The position numbers and the translations under genes are program-made. 64,000 nucleotides of DNA from Dactylis glomerata (Eukaryota; Streptophyta; Magnoliopsida; Poales; Poaceae): contig QXEO01000341.1 in assembly GCA_007115705.1 (NCBI GenBank), forward strand, positions 1,116,001 to 1,180,000, written 5' to 3'. Below the pieces are notes generated by a model, which saw only the letters and a list, made by a program, of their open reading frames with translations, was not told where the DNA came from and made no database searches. Shown piece by piece: positions 55,064 to 64,000 of this stretch. Within the stretch, counting starts at the first letter, position 1; every line of letters starts with the position of its first letter.

Positions 55064-57985
55064 ATGAATTCGACGGCTTTTTCGCTTTTAGCCAATAGCA
55101 ACCCAGAAGTCGACAAAAATCAAGAGATGGAATTGACGTTCAGAAGTCTAAGCTTCTACATCGGACCTTTGGGTTCAACCCGCCTTTCGGATCCGACGAA
55201 ATCAGTTCCATCGGCGGGCAAAGCAGAGAGGATGACAACATCTGGATCATCTGTAGGCTCTTCTAGCGAGGTAAACTCGCCAGTCAGCTTAGCAGCAACA
55301 GAAAATTTGCTGGGAAAATTAGAGGAACCCGAAGAAATCGGGCAAGAGACCATTGTGGAAGAAGCAGTGGACAAAATCAAGGGATATCGCCAGCAGAAGC
55401 AGCGGCGTCTCCAGGACCGTACATCAATTATGCGTTATCATCAGTGAAGCAGCAGAAGAAGAAAACAATCAATCCGGCAACAAGGAGGTCGACATGCAAG
55501 TCGACAAAATAAGGAGCAATGGCAAGAAAGAGAAGGAGAAAGTGCATGTTTCGGCTGGAGAGTGGAGAATGATCATGACGGCTGTCAACCACGGTACTGA
55601 TGTACCCGCAGATTCAAGAAGAGAAGTTTTAATGGGGTACCAATACGCACTGCACCAGCGCAGGAAAAAGCTAAGGCAGGAAAGAGATATGATTATGAGA
55701 AGTCCAGATTACAACAACACACCAAGTGAAGGATATTGGAGCGAATATACCAACTCATCAGAATCCAGCATGGAGAGGCACAAAGACCTGAAGCACAATA
55801 GAAGGACAACAGCATGTGTAGTAGAAGAAAGTTATACGAGAAGCCCAAGCGCGAACCAACCAGAAGAGGAGGAAGAATTCGTGCAAGAAACACCAGAAGC
55901 AGCATTGATAGCAGCACAAGCATACCTACTAACCATGCAGCCAAAACCTGGTGACCCACGGGAACAAATGCATCAAGCCGCGATACGGAGCCTCAGGTTA
56001 GTAGAAGAAAAGCTAAAAGGAAATATATCAGAGAAAAAGTCGACTCACCGCAGTGAAAGGAAAAAAGAAGAGGTCAAGCGCAAATCTTCACGGAACGAAA
56101 CTAGCGAGTCCTCAGAAGACAAGAAACGCCAAAAGAGGAAGGAGCATGCAAGGAACATAATAGCGCAAGCAAGGGTAAATAACTCACGTTACGCGTGGAG
56201 GGAAGAAAATTACGAAGACGATGAAAAAGAGATGGGCACGCTATGCTTTACCCGCAGGGTTCACAAAACATGAGTACCTAAAGGGTTTAAGTTACCACAT
56301 GATCAGGAAAAATATGATGGGTCACAGGAACCAAAGCTATGGTTGTCAGACTATCTACAAGCAGTACCAATACTAGGGGGAACAAGAGCAACAGCAATGC
56401 AAAGTTTGCAGTTACACCTCACCGGCGCAGCACGGTCCTGGTTAAATACACTACCCAACGATTCCATCGGAAGTTGGGGAGAGTTAGAAAGCCAATTCAC
56501 AAGAAATTTTCGCTCAACATACAAGCGACCAGCGTCATTGGAAGAAGTTAAATCATGCAGACAGGGAAGAGACGAAACTCTGCGCTCTTACATACAATGC
56601 TGGAGTGTCATTAAAAACTCCGCAGAGGACGTCTCCGATGAAAGAGCAATAGACGCCTTGTCAGCCGGACTTCGTCGCTCAGACCTCGTGGAAGAGATAG
56701 GAAGAATAAAGCCGAGAACAGTTTCAGAGCTAATGGAGATAGCTAACAGATTTGCTGACGGAGAAGACGCGTATAACAACAAAAGGGGACGTTCACCGGA
56801 AGTCGACAAGTCCAGCAGACAAAGGCGACGGTATCGCAACGGTGACAACCATGGAAGGCGAAATCAGATAGCCACGGGATACGACGAAAGGAACGAGGAA
56901 GGCAACGAAAACGGAGAGTTTCAGTCAAGAGACAATAGGGGAAAGGAGAAAACAAAGGTACTCGGGTCCCTCAGCAGAAGATACGCTATATGGTCCTTGT
57001 CGCATCCATTACGCATACCTGGACGGGAAAAAAAGTCTCCAACCACCAGATGAAGGATTGCAGAACCTTTCAAAGGTTACAAAACGCCATGGATTCAAAC
57101 CAAGGAACACGACAGGGAGGAAAAATAACAAGTCAAGGATATCAAATGCAGCGACTCGCAAAGCAACTAGAGTCGAAGATATATATATCAGCAATGATTC
57201 AACCAGTACTGAAGTCGAAGAAAGAGAGGAAGAGCATATCAAGACAAGTAAACTTGGCAATATCATCGCCACCAGCTACCACAGAGTACCTAAAGTGGTC
57301 TGATCAACCAGTTAAATTCAGCAGAGCAGACCACCCAAGGAAAGTACCCCGGCCAGGGCATGCACCGATGGTACTAAAAGCACAAATAGGGGGATACGAC
57401 ATTGGGAGAGTATTCATGGATGCAGGAAGCGGCATAAATCTAATATATGCAAGAACCCTGAGGGCAATGTGCATTGCACTAGAAAGTTTAAAGCCAACGG
57501 ATTGCTCATTCCACGGAATAGTACCAGGAAGCGCAAATTACCCTCTTGGGAAAATGAAACTTTACGTCTGCTTCGGAAATAGCAACAATTATCGCAGAGA
57601 AAAGCTGGAATTCGAAGTTATGGATTGGCCTTCACAGTATCATGCAATCCTGGGGCGCCCAGCATTTGCAAAATTTATGGCAGTACCTCATTACGCGTAT
57701 CTTACACTCAAGATCATAGGACCCAAAGGAGCAATCACGGTGCAGGGCAGCTTTAAAGTATCCAACACCTGCGACAAAGAATTCAACAGACTAGCACAAA
57801 CCTTTGGCATGACAGCAGAATATGCGAGACTAAAAGGCGAAACTGACCATAACGTACTACCCGACGTCGGGCGATCCCTGCCAGATCAGGCTTTTGATGC
57901 AACTCAAGACTCGAAGAAAATCCAGGTCCACCCTACGGACCCAAGCAAAACTACCTCTATAGCAGTAAACTTGGATCCCACATAG
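55064..57985 (+). pseudogene. gag-pro: Tat-2 gag-protease, broken
   Basis: Start MNSTAFS at 55064. A frameshift falls between about 55353 and 55400. TGA at 56271-56273 (Trp in Tat-1's alternative frame) precedes the capsid domain (SLQLHLTGAARSWLNT). An extra A in the run near 57030 shifts the frame before the Cys/His cluster. The protease site DAGSG is intact here. The frame ends with TAG at 57983-57985, as in Tat-1. Roles are as for the Tat-1 gag-protease. Confidence 0.85.
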
Positions 57986-60900
57986 GAAAGCGTGCTCGTC
58001 GAGTTCCTCCGTGAGCGCTGGGAAATCTTTGCCTGGTGTCCTTTAGACATGCCAGGGATTCCCAGGGAACTCATCGAGCATGCACTAAATGTCGATCCCA
58101 AAGCAAAACCAGTCAAGCAACCATTGAGAAGATTCGATGAACCCAAAAGGAAGGCAATAGCATCGGAACTGCACAGGCTATAAAATGCAGGGTTCATCCA
58201 GGAAATCAAATCATCGACTTGGGTATCTAATCCAGTTATAGTCCCCAAGAAAAATACGGATGTGCAAAGAGAGTGTGTCGACTATACGTCTCTCAACAAG
58301 CACTGCCCAAAGGATCCCTTCCCTCTACCTCGCATTGATCAGATAATTGACTCAACAGCAGGGTGCGAAAGGCTTTCCTTCCTGGACGCATATTCTGGCT
58401 ACAACCAGATCAAGTTGAAGAAAGAAGACAAGGAAAAAACAGCTTTCATAACACCTTACGGCGTGTTCTGCTACCAAGTCATGCCTTTTGGCCTAAAAAA
58501 CGCAGGAGCAACCTACCAGAGGATGATGCAAAAATGCCTCGGAAATCAAATAGGGCGAAACATCCAAGTCTACATTGACGACGTGGTTATCACCACGCAA
58601 AAAGAAGAGTCACTAATCAGTGATTTAGCAGAAACCTTCGACAACCTAAACAGATACAAGTTGAAGCTTAACCTGACAAAGTGCTCCTTTGGGGTATCTG
58701 CAGGGCAACTCCTCGGGTTCTTGGTATCCGCAAGAGGGATAGAGGCAAATCCAGAGAAGATACAGGCAATACTAACGATGGGGAAACCAACAAAACTACA
58801 CGACGTACAGAAGCTCGCAGGACGCGTCGCGGCTCTAAGTCGATTTGTGGCACGGCTAGGGGAAAAAGCACTTCCCTTCTATGCACTGATGAAAAAATCA
58901 GACGATAAATTCGAGTGGACCGAAGAAGCAGACATAGCTTTCACACAATTGAAAAAGTGCTTTCCACACCGCCGGTGTTGGTCGCACCAAAGGAAAAGGA
59001 GCCATTGTTACTCTATATTGTAGCAACACATCAAGTGGTAAGTACAATATTAGTAGTTGAAAGAAGTGAAGAAGGAAAAACCCATGGAGTTCAGCGGCCA
59101 TTATATTTCTTCAGCGAGGTGCTATCTCCAACAAAGCAAAGGTACCCGCACTATCAGAAGCTTGCATACAGCGTATTCACATCAGCACGAAAACTACGGC
59201 AATACTTCGTGGTACATCCAATCATAGTGGTCAACGAAGCACCACTATCCAATATATTGAATAACCTTTCAGCAACAGGACATGTCTCCTTATGGGGAAT
59301 TGAGTTGTTACCCCTAGACATCACGTATGAAAAGCGAAAGGCGATCAAATCACAAGTGTTACCAGACTTTACAGCAGAGTGGCTGGAATTGCAAAACACA
59401 GGACCACCAGACCTATCTAGTGTATGGACAATGTACTTCGACGGATCAAAAAGGGTCCAAGGCGCAGGAGCAGGAGTAGTCCTGATATCACCACAAGGCG
59501 ACAAGTTGAAATATGTGTTAAGGATGAGTTTTCCCCAAGCCTCTAATAACGAAGCCGAATATGAGGCGCTACTCCATGGGATGAAAATGGCCAAGGCATG
59601 TGGAGCAACTCGACTGAAAATATTTGGAGACTCGAACCTCGTCGTCCAACAAGTGATGAACAAGTGCGATGCCATCAACGATAATATGACAGCGTACATG
59701 AACTTATATTATTATCTCGATGGAACATTTGATGGATGCGAAGTTTCGCATATCAGCAGAGCAAGTAACGAGGAAGCCGACAATTTAGCAAATATCGAGT
59801 CCCAGTGTTTACCCATACCACAAGGAGTTTTTTGGGAGGAAATCGTAGAAATGTCAGTAAAAGGAACCAAAGTTTCGACTACAGGAGAGCAAGCCCAGCA
59901 TCAAGCAATAGGCTCGGGGGCTGGTAGCAGCGGGGAAGCTGAACCCGAAGAAGTCATGATGATCGAGGAAACCTGGATGCAACCATACGTGGCATACATG
60001 GTAAACAAAAGACTACCCGAAGACATAGTACAAGCGAAAAGGATAATACGACGATCCAAGGCTTTCGTCGTGCTACAAGGAAAATTATACAAGAGAAGTA
60101 TAACAGGCGTCTTACAACGATGCGTCACCCCTCAAGAAGGGCAAGAAATTTTAAGAGATATCCACGCAGGAGTATGTGGACATCACGCTAGCAGCAGATC
60201 TATCGCAGCCAAAGCTTTTTGTGCAGGATTTTATTGGTTAACAGCCATTGAAGACGCAAAAGACATAGTAAGGAAATGCGAGGCTTGTCAACGCTTCGCA
60301 TCTCGACCGCACGCGCCAGCAGCAGAGTTGCAACCAATAACTTTATCTTGGCCCTTCGCACAATGGGGTCTCGACATGGTCGGGAAAATACATAAATCTT
60401 GGCCAGGAGGGCATGTTTACATGCTGGTAGCAGTCGACAAATTCACCAAGTGGGTAGAAGCAGCCCCGGTGACAACTCAAGATTCCACATCTGCGATTAA
60501 CTTCATCAAGTCCATAGTTTTTTGCTTCGGAGTGCCACACAACATAATCACAGATAATGGGACAAACTTCACATCGAGAGAGTTCAAGAGTCACTGTGAA
60601 GGTCTGGGAATTAAATTGAAATTTGCATCTGTGGCGCATCCAAAGTGAAATGGGCAAGTCGAGAAAGCCAATGGCTTAATATGTAATGGGATAAAGAAAA
60701 GGCTGCTAGCGCCACTCTAAAAAGCCAAGCACGCTTGGGTGGATGAGCTACCCTCCGTACTCTGGAGTCTACAACCACACCAAATGCAGCTACTCAAGAA
60801 ACCCCCTTTTTTCTAGTCCATGGCGTAGAAGCCGTGCTTCCAGTTGAAATAACTCACGAAGCTCCAAGAATCACGGCATATGATGAGGCAACTTCTACAG

Positions 60901-61208
60901 AAGCACTTCAGGATGATGTTGATGCACTTGACAAAGCAAGAGATGTAGCAGTCGCTAGAGCTACTCAATATCAGTAGAATCTACGAAACTACCACAGTAG
61001 TCGAGTTCGTCCATGATCTTTCATGGTGGGAGATCTAGTACTATGATTAAAGCAAGATGGCCATGGAAAACTAGAGTCCCCATGGGTGGGGCCTTACATT
61101 GTGACAGAAGTAATACCAGGAGGAGCTTATCGACTACAAGACAAGAAAACAGGGAATGACGAGAGTAACCCGTGGAATACAGAGCAACTACGACGGTTCT
61201 ACGCATAG
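57986..61208 (+). pseudogene. pol: Tat-2 pol (RT, two RNase H, integrase), broken
   Basis: Reverse transcriptase motifs match Tat-1 (FLDAYSGYNQI, VMPFGLKNAGATYQRMM, YIDD near 58573). Breaks: TAA 58181-58183; one A lost near 58957; TGA 60646-60648 between integrase motifs HPK and NGQVEKANG; TAA 60718-60720; a one-base loss near 60770; TAG 60975-60977. The archaeal-type RNase H (MYFDGSKRVQGAG) and the integrase zinc finger (HHASSRSIA, KCEACQRF) are recognisable. C-terminus NPWNTEQLRRFYA. Not functional. Confidence 0.9.
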
Positions 61209-61596
61209 GCAAAATAAGGCGACCAAGGAGTTTTTCGAGTTATGACCCTCTCAATCCAGAACATGAGGACATAGGTCGGGTTCATTGGGTCAAATCGACA
61301 ATATGTGTAAAATATCTTACTTTGCACTCGGGGGCTAAATCCCTCGAGTTGTATGAAATAATATTAACAAGTTTTGCGACTATCTGCGACATACTACAAG
61401 GGTGATTCCAACCCGATATTTCGACAACACCATAAACGGTTCAAAGGAACCCGATAAAATATTAATGCACATACCTCGGAACCATTATTCGTTCCCATGG
61501 TCTATTCATAAAACACATAATTCCAAAATGATTATTCATTACAGATAAGCACGACGAAGAAACAACCGGATTACATAAAGGAGAAAACTAGTGAAA
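61209..61596. repeat. Tat-2 3' region between pol and antisense gene
   Basis: Counterpart of 47801-48216; PPT-like CTCGGGGGCTA at 61327. No gene seen. Confidence 0.6.
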
Positions 61597-62160
61597 CTAC
61601 ACTTCGGCTTCATACTCCTTCTGGCATTGGGTGCCGTCATAGATTCTCACGTCGAACTTTGATGTGCCAACATGAAAATCAAAAGTCATAAAGAACCCCT
61701 GATGGAGGTCATGATCCTCCGCAAATCGCGACCAGCCGCCCTTGAAGAACTGTTCACCGGCGCCGTCGTACCAAACCTCCACTTCATATGGGGTTCCTCC
61801 ACCAGAGTGTTCGCGGAGAACTGCTTCACGTAGTTCCCGCCCATCCATGAATTTTGTGAATTTCAATGGCAGGCGCTGAATTTCGCGGCACTGCGCGTTG
61901 CAGATACAGAAGAACAAGTAGATCCTGGGTGATGAAGAAGAAGTACCAGGGGAAGAAGCACTTGGCCCTGGTACGGCAGAGGGCACCTTGGGCTTATTCT
62001 TGCTCCCAGCCGGATGGCCGGGGCGTCGCTTCACCAGAGCAGAAGATGATGCCCCCATGGCTGCAGCAGTAGTTTTATTTTTACTACCGCGCGGGCGGCC
62101 GCGACCCTGCTCCACCACCGGGGCGTCGCTGTTCAACCGAGATTCACTCGCATCGGCCAT
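61597..62160 (-). CDS. Antisense AT-hook / B3-domain protein of Tat-2 (187 aa)
   Basis: Intact although gag-pol of the same element is heavily broken. Start MADASESRLN at 62160; a 3-residue-longer start also exists. The first AT-hook GRGRPRGSKNK is unchanged from Tat-1; the second is altered (RRPGHPAGSKNK, with GRP becoming GHP). The B3 part keeps LPLKFTKFMDG, ELREAVL, YEVEVWYDG, GGWSRFAEDHDLHQGFF and FDVRIYDGTQC. It ends YEAEV, three residues shorter than Tat-1. The linker differs greatly while the B3 part is conserved. Predicted nuclear DNA-binding protein; targets unknown. Confidence 0.85.
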   Translation of the reverse strand: MADASESRLNSDAPVVEQGRGRPRGSKNKTTAAAMGASSSALVKRRPGHPAGSKNKPKVPSAVPGPSASSPGTSSSSPRIYLFFCICNAQCREIQRLPLKFTKFMDGRELREAVLREHSGGGTPYEVEVWYDGAGEQFFKGGWSRFAEDHDLHQGFFMTFDFHVGTSKFDVRIYDGTQCQKEYEAEV

Positions 62161-62262
62161 GGGGGACAAGCGTCAGAGATGTAAAACCCTAGATGGGATG
62201 AGAAGACGATGCGGCGAAGGAAGATGGAGGAATTAGGGTTTTCACCCTGGTCAAACATGCTT

Positions 62263-62270
62263 TATTTATA
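62263..62270 (-). promoter_or_regulatory. TATA box for the antisense B3 gene, Tat-2
   Basis: TATAAATA in the same GCTTATAAATAAAGCA context as Tat-1, 103 bp from the ATG. Confidence 0.65.
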
Positions 62271-63275
62271 AGCACGTGCTAATGAGCCCCTGAAGTGGCA
62301 AGGCCCAAAGTAAATTTCCGGATTTTTTACAGTGCAAATAGCACAGAGGAGTTAAAGTATCAAGAAAACAGGTACGTATAGAAAGAGAGAGAAGAAGCGA
62401 AAAGGGATCAGAGGGTACGCAAGATCCTGTCAAAATGAACAGGCGTCCCTTGTTTTCGACTCGGGGGCTTGCAACGAACACAGAAGGAAAATCCATTCAA
62501 AAGTGAGCAAAATCAGTAAATGATACGAGAAGAAGTGCATGGAGCAAATTTAAATATTCTCTTGAGCCTATACCTGAAAATTTCGGCTATAGCCTCGGGG
62601 GCTACTCCCATCGGGAGCGCTGTCGCGCACCCGATAGAAATAAGTCGACAAAAGGAAATAGCAAGGAACTTTGGCTACATCGTCAACAAAAGATTGATTA
62701 CTCCCATCAGGAGGTATTCACAAAAAGTTAAAAAGGATAACTCGAAAAGTTGAGTATATTGATTCAGTCAAACAAGGCTGTGAAATATAATTCTCGAGTT
62801 ACATCATCGTGACAAAACTTGAATGCCGTGGTTGAAATGTATCACGAAGGTAAGACCCCAGGATCCATCCTGTGTGGCCCCGTATACGCACATGGATGCG
62901 CTCTGCTGGTATGTATCCGTGTCTACGATGCGAAGAAAAATCCTGGTGGACGCACTGGGTACCCTGAGAACCACTGGGATTCATTCTTTGTAAGTCCTAA
63001 ATGCGACAAAAGAATGGGTTTGACCGGTTTCCCGAATTCAAGTCCAAGGGGATTGAATTTGAAGTAGGTGACGAGTATCTGTTCGGCAGTTAACTGACCT
63101 CTTGATCAGTCAGAGTTGTCAGGCTTGTTCATCAAAACCCCTTGCAAAGTATTATAATAAGAATAAGTCGATAAGACCAAGTCGAAGATTTAAAGATATG
63201 AAGAAGTCGAAGAATTGATCAAGTCGAAGAATTGAAGATCTGAGATTCAACCCGAATCTGCAATTCTGGTTGAAT
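62271..63275. repeat. Tat-2 distal 3' region
   Basis: No gene seen. PPT-like motifs at 62460 and 62594; conserved block at 62847-63005. Confidence 0.6.
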
Positions 63276-63287
63276 CTTGGGGGCTAC
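63276..63287 (+). other. PPT of Tat-2
   Basis: CTTGGGGGCTAC abuts the 3' LTR at 63288. Confidence 0.8.
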
Positions 63288-63435
63288 CGACAAGGGTATA
63301 GATAATAGAGCCCGTTAGTTGACTACCCCTGAGGCCCGTTAAGCCAGGCCCAATTGTAATACTAGTCGAAATACGAGTTCATGTCGTATGTCGATATTGT
63401 AATCTATATCGGATCCCACCCGATCCTTGAGACCT
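63288..63435 (+). repeat. Truncated 3' LTR of Tat-2
   Basis: 148 bp matching the start of the 335-bp LTR (CGACAAGGG; initial T changed to C). Homology ends at GAGACCT. Confidence 0.9.
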
Positions 63436-64000
63436 TTCAGCAGTATGTCTCCAGGGACTTTCGCTACATCAATGAGGCTCTTCTCAAGATGGATGTTTTG
63501 GACCTTGTCACCCTCTCCGAGCCTATTCAGCCAATGGTGGTCCGTCAGTTCTGTTGCACTGTGTTCTTCCATAATGACCCAGCGGAGTCCTTCTCTTGGA
63601 TGACTGGCCAGGATGTGTTCACTGCCACGTTTGCTGATTTCTGTGATGCTCTGGGCTATGGTGGTGGTAGGGCTGGTGGTTTCAAGATTCACTCTGAGGC
63701 GCCCTTTTCCGTGGAGAAGATCTCTCGCATTTGCTATCCAGATGAGCCATCTCTTCCTGCTCCTGCTATTTCAGGGATGTACTACTACTACAACGCTCTT
63801 GCAAAGCTCTTCCGTCAGAATCTGGTGAGTAAGGCTGGAGATGATGCTAGTGTCAGGGGCTATCACAGGAACTTGCTGTACTATTGCCAGCCCAACAAGC
63901 TTCGGAAGATAGATGGTTGTGACTTCATTTTTCAGGAGATGAAGAGATCTACTCTCAAGCGCATGACTCCCAACTACTGTCAGTATGTGCAGCGTTTGAT
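63435..64000 (+). CDS. Open gag-like coding frame, partial at both ends
   Basis: About 188 codons without a stop, open at the right edge and entered from truncated LTR sequence on the left, so the true N-terminus is missing. Short motifs: YINEALLKMDVLDL, RQFCCTVFFHND, SWMTGQDVFTATFADFCDA, SGMYYYYNALAKLF. The pattern, a Trp-containing TATF/ADFCDALGY segment followed by a conserved Tyr-rich part, recalls unclassified gag-like or transposon-associated proteins common in grass repeats; I cannot place it in a named family. It is not homologous to the Tat, Tekay or E gag in this window. A host gene is unlikely but not excluded. Confidence 0.5.

Larger units (their letters stand above)
54692..63435 (+). 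mobile_element. Tat-2: Tat-lineage element, degenerate, 3' LTR truncated
   Basis: Same family layout as Tat-1, with 5' LTR 54692-55026 (335 bp), gag-pol, antisense B3 gene, PPT and a partial 3' LTR (63288-63435). Gag-pol carries at least four frameshifts (about 55353-55400, 57030, 58957 and 60770) and several stops. The 3' LTR stops matching after GAGACCT at 63435, so no TSD is readable. Confidence 0.92.

Overview
This window is plant nuclear DNA, almost certainly from a large grass genome (Pooideae/Triticeae-like; an inference from the Athila, Tekay and Tat families and their LTR texture, not from a host gene). I find no host protein-coding gene, tRNA or rRNA. Nearly all of it is explained as nested LTR retrotransposons and Helitrons, with element ends, target-site duplications (TSDs), primer-binding sites (PBS) and polypurine tracts (PPT) readable in the sequence.

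Layout. 1-3357 (minus): 5' end and LTR of an Athila-type element, F, continuing off the left edge; its LTR is split by Helitron-1 (783-3083, plus). 3358-3427, 6160-6295, 50787-51000 and 51672-51908 are four pieces of one older Athila-like LTR, H, interrupted by F, Helitron-2 (3428-6159, minus), element E and a solo F-type LTR (51001-51671). 6296-50786 (minus): E, an Athila-type element of about 8 kb net with gag-protease but no polymerase, TSD ACTAC/ACTAA. Inside E's internal region sits a LARD-type non-autonomous element (10278-37988, plus, TSD TAGAG) with 6.1-kb LTRs and a 2.3-kb non-coding centre. Its 3' LTR holds a 369-bp mini-Helitron (19811-20179) and a nearly complete Tekay chromovirus (20994-33859, minus) with 3.5-kb LTRs, an intact 1511-codon gag-pol and an extra upstream 259-codon ORF. 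E's 5' LTR is split by Tat-1 (41341-50158, plus, TSD ATAGG). 51909-53904 is an internal-LTR-internal segment of another Athila-like element, K. 53905-54691 is a Tekay-related LTR fragment, L, broken by Tat-2 (54692-63435), whose 3' LTR is truncated. 63436-64000 is an open coding frame of gag-like character running off the right edge.

Most interesting content. Both Tat elements carry, between pol and the 3' LTR and on the opposite strand, an intact gene for a small protein with N-terminal AT-hooks and a plant B3-type DNA-binding domain. Each has a conserved antisense TATA box about 100 bp upstream. The two copies differ mainly at synonymous positions although gag-pol is broken in both elements. 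This looks like a retrotransposon-borne transcription-factor-like gene. A second item is a pair of perfect palindromes in the LTRs of Tekay, the LARD and L: between families the bases change but both palindromes survive by compensating changes.

How the parts relate. Only the Tekay element has an unbroken gag-pol, and its integrase lacks one zinc-binding cysteine. The LARD shares LTR ends, PBS type and R-U5 sequence with Tekay and was probably mobilised by a Tekay-type element. E has its own gag-protease remnant but needs polymerase in trans. Relative order by nesting: H before F, Helitron-2, E and the solo LTR; E before the LARD and Tat-1; the LARD before the mini-Helitron and Tekay; F before Helitron-1; L before Tat-2.
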